A stretch of DNA of 64,000 nucleotides. Source: Acanthaster planci. Its lineage: Eukaryota > Echinodermata > Asteroidea > Valvatida > Acanthasteridae. Location of the stretch: contig NW_019091580.1 of the NCBI RefSeq assembly GCF_001949145.1, positions 368,672-432,671 of the forward strand, written 5' to 3'. Position numbers and translations under genes: made by a program. The notes under the pieces were generated by a model. The model was not told the origin of the DNA and searched no databases. It saw only the letters and a program-made list of their open reading frames with translations. Within the stretch, counting starts at the first letter, position 1. Every line of letters starts with the position of its first letter. Shown piece by piece: positions 55,701-64,000 of the stretch.

Positions 55701-58700
55701 CCTAGAATGGCATCACAGTAATAGTTCCCACAACTCTCAGCAAAAGATGGCAAACTTTAAGTGTTGTATAATTTACTTGTCAGTAGATCTAAAAGGATGT
55801 CTGATAGTTTCAAAGCATTATTAAAAAGAGGGGTGATAAGTTTCAGCAAATGCTTTCCTACATTCATGTCAGAGGCCCTATTACTCACTTACCTTTGTTT
55901 GAAATCTACTCATTCAGGTCATTCCACTCGGGGATGATGGGAGTGAAGTCAGCAGTGAGCGTTTTGTCAGAACTGGTCTGCTGGGCTTCCTAGGACCTGT
56001 AAGTCGCAGTGCTATCAAGTCAGTTTTAGGTGTTTCACTCATGTCAGACAGTTGACTCAATCGAAGATCAAGTTTCACATCATAGTCCAGTTTCTTTAGA
56101 CTGTGTAGCCCGCCAGACTTTGGGTTCTCAATGTTGGATCCACTGGTTGTAGGTGTACAAGGGATTACCTTTTGTCCTCTGTTGTGGCAAATCCAGCATC
56201 TGTTGCAATATTGAATTATAGCTGATTTGAACAAAAAGATTTTCCTGATTTGGACTCTCTGTGTTTTGGTGCTAAAAGAGATATCTCCTCCAAAATTTCT
56301 GATACATCTGGTAGTGATTACATGAACTGACTGCCCCATTTTTTGGTACTCTCTTTAGGGCGGTTTGGTGTTCGTGTGTGGCAAGGTGGACGGACTGATG
56401 GTGTGCGGAGGAAGGAGACACAACACAGATGACATCATCGCCACCGTCCTGGCCGTGGAGCCCATGAAGTTCATCTTCAGGGGGAGGTGAGGGTCTGCCA
56501 GAACGTGAGATATTGATCAAAATGGAAAGAAAAAGCATCTCTCATGAGAAAGGTCGTTGCGGTTGTTTCAGTTAAGTGCGGAAATTTCAAACGTAATGGG
56601 AATGGCATAAATGTGAATGGAAAAGTTCTTCGTTTGTCTCCTTTCAGGATTGCTGTATTCTCCATCAAGGTTTTGAGAGACGAACGAGTGATCATCATAG
56701 CTGAACAGAGACCAGAGGCCACCGAAGAAGAGGTACAGACATAAAGTCCACTTGAGGTTAACTAATTACGAGCTCCAGAGCTCAAGTTCCTGTACATTTC
56801 TTATTGGGACCCATTTTCAATTTATTGTCCATCACTCTGCTGAGATCCAGTGGCTTTAACTGAGATGTTGAGTCCGCTGGAGAATAATTTTGGCAGGGCT
56901 GCACAGTCCTGAATGCAGTGGATGGCATGATTGCCATACATGACCATTACCGGGTGGTTTTTTGTTTGTTTTTGTTTGCACTGCAAACAATGCTTATTCA
57001 AGTACTTTCTTTGTGATCTGTCTACAGTGTTTCCAGTGGATGAGTCGTGTCCTGCAAGCCATAGACAGCATTCACCAGGTTGGCGTGTACTGCTTGGCGC
57101 TGGTCCCTCCCAACTCACTCCCAAAGGTAAATCCTCCAAATTCTCCCATCTTGTTGGACCTCTTGAAACAAGCTGAACCCAAAAAAGTTTGACTCAAAGA
57201 GCTAGTAGTTATATGTTATATTTCATATTTTGTGAAGATATTTTGGGGATAAAAATAATTGACGAAGCATGAGTGGTTTTTTTAATGCTTGAGAAATTTC
57301 CTTGGGAAAGTGATGACATTCTGTACAAGATTCCTCTTCCTTCTCTTAAAAAGATTGATCCTTCGTTGTTTTCAGACCCCACTTGGAGGGATTCACCTTT
57401 CTGACACAAAGCACCGATTTCTAGAAGGGTCTCTCCACCCTACCAACGTCTTGATGTGTCCCCACACGTAAGTCTCCTCAGATATGAAATCCAAGTCGCT
57501 GGGATAAAATGCCTTGTTCAAAGTGCTATCTTCTGATATTTTTTTTCCCATTTTTGACCAACAGTTTTTGACAGGAGCAGTCAGTGTGAAGGCATTAGCC
57601 CTGCAGTTCAGTTTGTGTCATTATGTGGTTTTTTCCCACCGTAAAATTAATACGAACATTCAGATTTTGCAAGATGTAATTTAATGTCAGGGATGTTAAT
57701 TTTTCCATAAATGTCTTGCCCTTTATATTCATAAACACTTTGCACTCATATTGAGTACGCTTGTGAAACAAATAAAAGCTTTATTTGGGTTGCACTCCAA
57801 CCCACAACCTCAAGCTTACAAGTGCAGAAAGCTCACCACTCAACCCTCAAGCTTGCTTGGGTTGGCTGGTCGGTTGAAGTTAGAGGATCAGTGGATAGCA
57901 AACCCACTTGACAGTCATAAATAGAAGGAATAGAATGGAAATGTAACAATTTAATGAAAATCAGTGGTCTTTGTCATGATTTGGGATTGTATGAAAAGGC
58001 AATAACAAAACTTCTAACACAACTTATATACTGTAACTGATGCATTGAGTGTTTGCCTTCAAAACCCAGCTGGATGGTTTGTAGTCGTTATATTTTTTCC
58101 CACCGTAAAAATTAATACGAACATTCAGATTTTGCAAGATGTAATTTAATGTCGGGGATGTTAATTGGAGATTGGACCTTGGAGATTGAATTAAGTGCTG
58201 GTTCATGTGGAGGAGCAGATGATAAGACAATCAGAACAGGTTCCAAGAAGTGTTATCCAAGGAGTTGAATGCCTATTGATTGTTTCACCGATGGCCATTC
58301 TCTGCAGTTGTGTGACCAATCTACCCAAGCCCCGGACCAAGCCGGGTGACATCGGCCCGGCCTCGGTCATGATGGGCAACCTGGTGGCCGGGTCCCGCAT
58401 AGCCGGAGCATCGGGTCGTGACATTGGAACACTGGATGACGAGAATGATGCTGCTAAGAAGGTAAAATAGGGTTTGCCCATGGTTTGCACCAGAAGCCAT
58501 CTTGAAGAATTGGGCTTAAGTTTACTGCTGGACCCAATTTCATAGCACTGCTAAGCAGGCAATTTTACACTAACAGAGGCTCCGTGAATTTTAATGGCGA
58601 CTGTAAGCAGTGAGCTCAGCAAAACGACACCCTCCAAGAAAGAAGTTGTTTAACTTTATGTCAAAGTGGAAATCTCTATATGAGTGCGACCATTAGCACA

Positions 58701-61700
58701 ATCACACCATGACGTTGTGCTTCAGGTTTAAGCAACATTTGATGCTGTGAAGTAAAGACAACTGTTCTGCTTAAACTATTAAGCAGCAGGGTCTGATTCG
58801 GCTTCCAGTTCATATCTAGTGCTTGATTACTCCTGAGTCTTTAGTACGTTATTCTTACAAACAGGGAATTGGGGCTATTGTTTCTCCTGATGTCGTTAAG
58901 AATTTTTATTTGGGAGAGATAAAGGTATACCTGGGCTGGGTATCACAGAGCAATAAATCAGGACTATGTTAACATGACTTGATAAATTGCAAAGATGACG
59001 CTAGTCCGTGTTGGAAGGCCTTCGGCCAGTGTGTGTGTGTGGTATCTAGTGAAAAGTGATTTTTCAAGTGCTCACGAAATACTCCACTGTAACCCTGATT
59101 TGAACCCTTGAGGCCCACTGAAAAGAATTCCCAATTAAACTTGGCCGTTATGGTATTATTTTCTTTGTTCTAGTATCAGTTCTTGTCTGAGGTGTTGAAA
59201 TGGCGTGCCCAAAGTACCCCTGACCACGTACTCTTCACTCTTCTCAACAATAAGGTAAGCGTTTCAGTTTTAGATGGTGACCTTTACTCCATTTGCCCAT
59301 TTTTTTCTTTCATAAATGAGTGAAGTTACTGTACATGAATGGTGCATTTTTATGTTTTCCGCTGAGACATTTTATGCCGTTGTCATAGGTAGGCCTGTGC
59401 CAGGTACCGGTACCTGGGTACCTGCCCGTCAACATCAAAACCTGGTTCCATTTTTTCGGGCCGGGTACCCGTATAAAAAATAAATAAATTAGGAACAAAC
59501 ATCCATGTATAAAATGTCTGTAAAATTTCATACTGAATTGCAGACTTGCTGAAAAATCACTGTGCAGCTGAAAACCTGGCCCCGCGGTCATACATGAAAC
59601 GTCAGTTCCGAGATTGAGGTGTTATGTACACCGCCCATTGTACTGCAGTCGCTTTCCTAGTTCGGGAGTTTTCCTAGTTCACAAAAGAGAAAAAACCGAC
59701 TAAAATTCACGGAGGGATAGGTCACTCACTACGTGTGATTTCAAATGCTTTTTTATATTGAATAGTAATATAAACTTTTGCATTTAATGTCTGCTTAATC
59801 AAAATGACTTTTAGAGTTTCTGTTTTTTGTTAATTGACCCAAAACTGAAAGTTTTCTCCCTACTTTCGGATCGTGCCGCATTACCACGCAAATTTGTTGC
59901 GAACTCAACTACTCGGATGCAGCAGAAATGTATGTGACGTAATGGGTTCGTCAACTGTGCGGCGCAGGGGGGCGTACTGTTGATAGCTCACTGTACAGTT
60001 GAAAATTCAAGTCAAACATTATGCAATTTCTACTTTTTAGTTCATTGGAATTCTTTATAGTAGAAAAGCAACCTTTTATAATGGTTTTGGCTGAAAATGG
60101 ATATTTCGCATGGTTACTTTTTATTTGTGAAGAAGTTTTTGTCTCGATCCAAAATCGATCCAGAACTAGGAAAGGCGTCGTCTTCACTTTTGTCAATCCT
60201 GTGATCCAAATATAAAAGCTTAGATTTTGAAAAAAAAAATTGAGTTACATGTATCTCCAAAACATAAAGTTGACTTGTGACCATATTTCACTCAAATTTG
60301 AGGATTTTTGTAGCTGCAATCTTACCGAATAATTTTCGCGATTCGGAACTAGGAAAATGACTGTACCAAACCTATGAACAAGAGACTGAAGGAATTTTGT
60401 CTTCTGAGGTGGAAACGCAGTTGATGTACACTTGCCTGACTGTATTTGTAACTTTCAAACCCTGTCGGCCCAAACTACTTTTGTGCGGAAGTGGTAGTGC
60501 TTACTGTTTTAAGTTAAGAGTAGTTTTGTCAAATAAAACAATTTGAATGAAAATTACTTTATGTTGGGATTGACGATGAAGCTAGAGCGGACTGTGTAAG
60601 ATGCCAGCGGTACTGAGATTCCACACGTGCAGTAAGTAGTGAGCACGCACAAATTGTGCTGTTCATCAGCCTCTTATTAGCTGGTAACTATTAAAAGCAC
60701 TGAATGTGCGCCATAAACCCAAAGAGTCAGAGAACCAGTTGAGTTTGTGATACCAAGAAATATGCCGTAGTCATCATTCAAACTTCAGTTTCAAAATTAC
60801 TTTTAAATTAAAGCAATATGAATTTCCTCAGTGATTCAGCAGAACTGTGGATGAGGAATTGAACAAAAAAGCAGGAGGGATGTTTTCTGTGCGCACAAAA
60901 GCATTTCAAATCTAAGTGTTTCTTTCATTTGGAAAAGGGAAATGTTGACAGGTCACAGTACCATTGGTCAGTCAAATGTCACTTGTGGAAGTATTTATAC
61001 ATTAAAATCTCGACAACTTGAACCTCAGGTGAATGGAGTTAAAGAAATTATTTATTAAAATAAACCACTTTATCATGGTACCGTCTTGTGGCAAAACTTT
61101 CATATCGCTTAGTCTTGTTTCAACGTAAAGCACTGCACACGGTACTATTTTTTTCACTTGGGCTTCCCTACGTGTGGTCACATGACCTTCCCTTTTGCGG
61201 TCACTTGGATGCTGCAATGTCAGCGATTGGTCCGCCTGAAGGGGACTACAATTGGGCCCGCATTAGCAATCAGGTTAGCCTCAGTAGCTTGAAAGCCAGG
61301 ATTGCAGTTTCAGGTAACATTGGTTTATGCAATGTGCATACAACTGGTCCCCGTGAGAAAAGAAATGCATTTGGCAGTGATGAATCCTAAACCTTTATCA
61401 ACTTCTGATACTTTCAACACCGTTTGAAGCATTTTGGTGGCAGTTTTTTGAATCAGAATCTTCAAAATAAGTGGATATAATGATGAGGGCATTGTTCGAG
61501 TTACGGAGGTATTTTTGTACAGAAAAGCCTTTTAACCTGTGACGGATGTAGCACTGATCTGGTCCGCACTCGACACGACCAGTGCTCACTACACTGTGCG
61601 CATGCATTCCACGTGTACGTGGTCTTGCAGCATCAGGGACATTTCCCATGAGCGGTTGCTGGTGCATTGGTGGTTTGCAGCTCTCGTCTGTTCTGATGCT

Positions 61701-63990
61701 CCTCGTGAAAATTTGTTTTTCTGTTTCATATACCCAAAAAAAGACAATTTACAAACTGAAGGTAACAATCCATTTGATAAAAAGGTACCCGATGTTGACA
61801 AAAAAAATGGTACCCGGTTCCAAAAATATCCAGAAATGCACACCCCTAGCCACAGGTCAGAGCCATTTTGTATAAATATTATATTGTTGGTGCCCTTTTC
61901 AGTTTGTCACAAAGTAAGACAGTTTGGAATAAAATACAACAGCTGTGCTGTGGGTTAGAATGCGTGCATGTTAATCTCGAAGTGAGTCCAACTGTAGACA
62001 TATTTCTCCCTCAACTTTGTTTTGGCTGTTGGTCATTCTGTGTCAAATCAAACACTTTTCATTATCAGTTTTACAGATTTGCTTGACATTTTGTCGACAT
62101 CAGTCTCCAAAAACGTCCATTTGGAGGATGAAGATTTGGAAATGATTTATACTCGCAACTTTAAATGTACTTTTTAAAATTTACCATTGCCTTTTATAAG
62201 TTTCTTTTCAAAATTGGAAAGAGAAGATTCCCCAAGCTGTTCTTCACTTCACTTCATGTGTTTTGCACCTGTAATCATGTGACATCAAACCAGTCAGACT
62301 TTCTTTGTTTTATGAATCAAAATCTACAAAATTCTTTATAAATCGTGAAATTTGAGATTCCATATAAATTGAGAAATCTGAGATCTTATGTGGCTTTTCC
62401 AATATTTTAGTTATACATTTGGTTTTTTTTTTCATTTTCTCTAAATTTCATTTTGTTATATTTCAATTCCAATGTGAGTGTTCCTCTTTTACATGATATT
62501 GAATACAAGATTGTACTTTCTTCCCTTTAAGAAATGGAAATTCAAATTCTGATTTTCATAATAATTTTTTGTGTTTAATCATAATATTTTTAACGAACCT
62601 GACAGAAGTTAAAATTTCCCCATGGGAGTCAGCAAAGTGAGCTTTGATTTTTGACTTCTCATGGGCTAAAAGGGTTGTTCTTGTATTTATGTCTGCAAAA
62701 CTTTTTAATGGCTTGTTCAAATCAAGTCCAGTCATTTCTCTCCCTAGTCGCATCAAGTCACAGTCTTTTTTTCCAAGTCAAGTCTCAAGTCACATAAATT
62801 GCAACAGACGTCCACCTCAGCAATTCAAGTCGACAACACTGCAGTGTGGGTATTTAGATTATTGATTGTTCTTGTTCGACAGGGTGCAGTATCGCTGGCC
62901 CTGACCTGCAGCCAGCTCCACAAGAAAGCCGAGAAGATTGGAGCTCTGCTCCAGGAGAAGGGACGCATCAACACGGGTGACCACGTGGCCTTAATCTTCC
63001 CCCCTGGCGTGGACCTCATTGCTGCCTTTTACGGCTGTCTCTACATTGGTCAGTGTCTCCTGCACTTTCCATTGAAAAAAAGAAAATAAAAAGTTACAAA
63101 AATTTCTGTCAAACGTCTGTATACCTCAGTGACCTGGAATAAATCTGAAAAAAGTAATGGCGCCTGACACTTCATTCTTAGCGGAGATTGTTTTTAATGA
63201 GAAAGATTTCATTGGGATCAAAATGTTGTGCCGTCCGTCTTCAGTTGTCCATCCACCTGGATTGATGTTGAAATCATTTGCTGTGCAACAGATCCGAAGT
63301 TTTGAATTTCCCATTTCACTCCTGGGATGTAAATACACGCACTTATGCCAGTGCTTGATACAACGTTGCTGTCTTTGTAAATCAACCGGTACCAGGTGCT
63401 GTTCCCGTGACTGTGCGGCCCCCTCACCCCCAGAACCTTGTGACGACTCTGCCCACGGTGCGCATGATTGTGGAAGTCAGCAAGTCCATTGCAGTGTTGT
63501 CCACAGCCGCTATCATCAAACTCCTGAAGTCAAAGGTAATTTTTTTTATTTCACTCACTTCTTCCTCAAATCAGAGCTAATGACTTCTGAAAATTTGCCA
63601 TTGGTACTCAGCACTTCGCTAGAAATTTCACTCGTTTCTAGGACTTGGAGAAATAAACAGACTTACACCTAGAAAATCCCAATAAAAATGGCAGGTGGAA
63701 AACCCAAGCTGCCATAATGCTTTGGGTGTGATATCAAAAGGGGCCATAAAATAGAAGGCTCGGAAAAGCTTAGAAACAGACTGAACAGAAATTTTGAAAA
63801 GCCAGGATGTCATTTTTATTTAATCGAACTCCCAGAATTCACATTATTTAGTATGATTGTGTTTTAAACAAACAATGGTATGTGCACATTTTTTTATTTC
63901 CTGATCGGCAGGAGGCAATGGGCACAGTTGATGTCAAGACCTGGCCCCAGCTTCTAGACATGGATGACCTGCCCAAGAAGAAACTGGGCG
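31735..63990 (+). CDS. DIP2: DIP2 homolog, disco-interacting protein 2 (N-terminal ~1108 residues; 3' part outside window)
   Basis: DIP2 proteins have a DMAP1-binding domain and two fatty-acyl-AMP-ligase-like (ANL) domains, and act in neuronal morphogenesis and lipid homeostasis. Exons: 31735-31819, 38082-38153, 39379-39471, 40216-40338, 42721-42924, 44066-44188, 45277-45393, 46900-46973, 47172-47295, 48321-48412, 48748-48858, 49846-49969, 50840-50943, 51619-51786, 52466-52559, 53079-53198, 53725-53839, 54489-54628, 55109-55245, 55918-55998, 56359-56486, 56648-56732, 57028-57126, 57376-57467, 58308-58461, 59174-59254, 62883-63048, 63396-63535, 63912-63990. Phases agree throughout, all GT-AG, 3325 nt in total. 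The ATG at 31735 has A at -3 and G at +4. The product aligns with human DIP2A-C along its whole length (about 1570 aa in full). The last visible donor is at 63991. Vertebrates have three paralogs; which one this matches best was not resolved, and a single pre-duplication DIP2 is expected in invertebrates. Confidence 0.95.
32514..32650 (+). repeat. Direct repeat, two ~38-bp copies 99 bp apart
   Basis: Copies at 32514-32551 and 32613-32650 share AGTCCAAACCGAGTACCCG and TGGCTAC-ATGT with four differences. They may be the conserved parts of a roughly 99-bp tandem duplication whose rest has diverged. Confidence 0.65.
32983..33054. repeat. Second GGTCTTGGTCTCGGTCTC array
   Basis: Simple-sequence array of the same type as at 9565-9655, here in DIP2 intron 1. 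Confidence 0.55.
33850..34575 (+). mobile_element. Interspersed element, copy A (plus orientation)
   Basis: About 700 bp that aligns, in reverse complement, with 36309-37505. Shared landmarks in order are GAAAGTG then TTC-ATTCCTATGAC near 33897, CAATGAATGAGGATGA near 33946, GCTGGATATTTGT near 34118, AATCCTTGGCA near 34147, TTTAAAATCTACCCT near 34186, CATGGAAACCT near 34241, GAACATTGCATTTT near 34270 and GGAAGATGGTCTTGTCA near 34495. The start resembles a tRNA B-box. No recognised protein domain is encoded. It is a non-autonomous repeat or one half of an old inverted duplication. Confidence 0.65.
36309..37505 (-). mobile_element. Interspersed element, copy B (minus orientation, interrupted)
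   Basis: The reverse complement follows the same order of landmarks as copy A, but it is longer. It carries a separate 264-bp TIR element at 36998-37261, plus a block rich in TACATGTA and an extra stretch near 36640-36780. Its head on the minus strand shows GGGTTCGATTCC near 37455-37466, a good match to the Pol III B-box. Together the two copies make a foldback-like arrangement about 1.7 kb apart inside DIP2 intron 1. Confidence 0.6.
36998..37261. mobile_element. 264-bp MITE with 26-bp terminal inverted repeats
   Basis: Left end 36998-37023 and right end 37236-37261 are inverted repeats matching at 25 of 26 positions (TGGGTCATTCTATAAATTTG at the tip). Weaker similarity continues inward to the CCCTGTTAC word near 37042 and its complement near 37214. 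There is no coding capacity. A clean target-site duplication was not found. It is nested within copy B of the larger element, so it inserted later. Confidence 0.75.
41361..41800. repeat. Three tandem ~147-bp units in DIP2 intron 4
   Basis: Units start near 41361, 41507 and 41654, each at CCCTTT followed by ATCTGCAA. Each contains a GAGATAT word, TTTAATGTCA, TCACGTGAC and a TGATGACATCATC-like palindrome in the same order. Divergence between units is moderate. The units contain repeated CACGTG and TGACGTCA-like words but no ORF. Confidence 0.75.
41861..42190. repeat. Two tandem ~170-bp units in DIP2 intron 4
   Basis: Units at about 41861-42030 and 42031-42190 share ATGT-TACAAA, AAAAATCAATA, GATGACAT-ATCATGACGT, TTTGATGA and a TTGCAA ending in the same order. 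This follows directly after the 147-bp array and also carries ATGACGTCA words, so the two arrays may have a common origin. Confidence 0.65.
42721..45393 (+). other. DIP2: DIP2 disordered Ser/acidic linker (exons 5-7)
   Basis: Residues about 125-272 are low complexity: a Ser/Asp patch (DSDTDDDSRSSTSS), an acidic run (LDDDEEEDEHDG) and then the well conserved KVSAKIQQLLNTLKRPKRKP with an acidic end. The linker is much less similar to vertebrate DIP2 than its flanks, as expected. The IQQLLNTLKRPKR motif leads into the first ANL domain. Confidence 0.8.
48307..48316 (+). repeat. Poly-C tract forming the polypyrimidine tract of DIP2 exon 10
   Basis: Ten C residues lie immediately before the ACAG acceptor at 48317-48320. 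Length change here could affect splicing of exon 10. Confidence 0.6.
57629..57701. repeat. Direct repeat copy 1 (73 bp) in DIP2 intron 24
   Basis: Nearly identical to 58093-58166: one single-base indel and one substitution over 73-74 bp. The two copies are 464 bp apart, start to start, and lie either side of a tRNA-like fragment. The high identity marks this as a recent event compared with other repeats in the window. Confidence 0.9.
57787..57846 (-). repeat. tRNA-derived SINE-like fragment in DIP2 intron 24
   Basis: On the minus strand the order is an A-box-like GGTTGAGTGGTGAGC (57831-57845), an anticodon-arm-like stretch, then GTTGTGGGTTGGAGTGCA (57791-57808) in place of the T-arm/B-box. 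The layout and spacing are those of a tRNA head, but the T-loop is degenerate. It is a SINE head or tRNA pseudogene, not a working tRNA. Confidence 0.45.
58093..58166. repeat. Direct repeat copy 2 (74 bp) in DIP2 intron 24
   Basis: Partner of 57629-57701; see there. It ends about 140 bp before the exon 25 acceptor. Confidence 0.9.
58528..58640. mobile_element. Possible MITE fragment in DIP2 intron 25
   Basis: The words GGACCCAATTTCATAGC, CTGCTAAGCAGGCAATTTT and AAGCAGTGAGCTCAGCAAAA have the look of a repeat family with CTGCTTAAGCA-type palindromes. Related CTGCTTAA/TTAAGCAGCAG words recur near 58771-58790. The borders are uncertain. Confidence 0.35.
59255..62882 (+). other. DIP2 intron 26 (3.6 kb) with inverted GGTACC-rich repeats
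   Basis: Besides intron 1 this is the longest intron of the gene. GGTACC-rich blocks near 59395-59475 and 61783-61850 are related in opposite orientation, sharing GATGTTGAC and an A-rich run before ATGG-ACC. Between them, TTCCTAGTTC words occur twice forward (59665-59690) and twice reversed (near 60161 and 60347). The interior may be inserted DNA, but no transposon protein is readable. A CAAGTC-rich array sits near the 3' end (62738-62795). Confidence 0.5.
62738..62795. repeat. CAAGTC-type simple array
   Basis: Repeated CAAGTC/AAGTCTC words fill this stretch just before DIP2 exon 27. Scattered similar words occur in the UBA5 intron near 3055-3360. Confidence 0.5.
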
Positions 63991-64000
63991 GTACGTACAG

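Larger units (their letters stand above)
46900..58461 (+). other. DIP2: DIP2 first ANL (FAAL-like) domain and following linker (exons 8-25)
   Basis: Residues about 273-953. Recognised blocks include GDRVALVFPNSDP, AGSQQIGFLLGSLGV, AYIEYTSDKDGSVMGVTVTR (the degenerate phosphate-binding A3 region), NVLDFKRDVGLWH, VADGANPWSLSSCDAF, LSYGVVRVDTDDKL, FVRTGLLGFLG (A7), HNTDDIIATVLAVEPMKF, FQWMSRVLQAIDSIHQVGVY and LPKTPLGGIHLSD (A10). The A7 region reads TGLLG where active ANL enzymes have TGD, and the A10 region reads LGG where they have SGK. The same departures occur in human DIP2, so this is a family trait and not local decay. Confidence 0.85.
59174..63990 (+). other. DIP2: DIP2 second ANL domain, N-terminal part (exons 26-29, truncated by window end)
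   Basis: Residues about 954-1108: FLSEVLKWRAQSTPDHVLF, a Cys/His-containing LTCSQLHKKAEKIGALL, GDHVALIFPPGVDLIAAFYG, GAVPVTVRPPHPQNL and TWPQLLDMDDLPKKKLG. They match the start of the second FAAL-like domain of DIP2. The phosphate-binding loop and all later motifs lie right of the window. Intron 26 (59255-62882) is long and filled with repeats. Confidence 0.85.

Overview
This is a eukaryotic (metazoan) genomic window carrying parts or all of three multi-exon genes with GT-AG introns, mostly 0.3-2 kb long. Base composition is roughly 40% GC, with no bacterial-style operons, CRISPR arrays or long uninterrupted ORFs. All three proteins are close to their vertebrate counterparts. Gene order, intron size and the many short palindromic TACATGTA-type repeats fit a marine deuterostome invertebrate (echinoderm, hemichordate or amphioxus). 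I cannot settle the species from sequence alone.

Layout. (1) Positions 295-4746, plus strand: the 3' part of UBA5, the E1-like enzyme of the UFM1 (ufmylation) pathway. Seven exons give the last 236 residues, including the catalytic Cys, the four zinc-binding Cys, the UFM1-interacting sequence and the UFC1-binding C-terminus. (2) Positions 7248-25403, minus strand: a complete NPHP3 (nephrocystin-3) gene of 23 coding exons, about 1313 residues. It has an N-myristoylation signal, coiled coil, P-loop (STAND-type) NTPase and C-terminal TPRs. (3) Positions 25404-31734: an intergenic interval of about 6.3 kb between the divergent NPHP3 and DIP2 starts, with a CpG-rich middle. (4) Positions 31735-63990, plus strand: the first 29 coding exons (about 1108 residues) of a DIP2 (disco-interacting protein 2) gene, which runs off the right edge inside its second adenylate-forming-like domain.

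UBA5 and NPHP3 are tail-to-tail neighbours here, the same arrangement as in human (3q22.1). I infer an old conserved microsynteny. The three proteins belong to separate processes: ufmylation, cilium/inversin compartment, and DIP2 lipid/acetyl-CoA biology. The window therefore does not encode one joint system.

The non-coding part holds many old, non-autonomous repeats: foldback and MITE-like elements, tRNA-like SINE remnants, tandem 147-bp and 170-bp units, and a large diverged inverted repeat pair in DIP2 intron 1. I found no intact transposase, reverse transcriptase or viral ORF, and no convincing undescribed multi-gene system. The most notable items are the synteny, the conserved exon/TPR correspondence, the inverted repeat pair with nested MITE, and a near-perfect 22-bp-arm hairpin downstream of UBA5.
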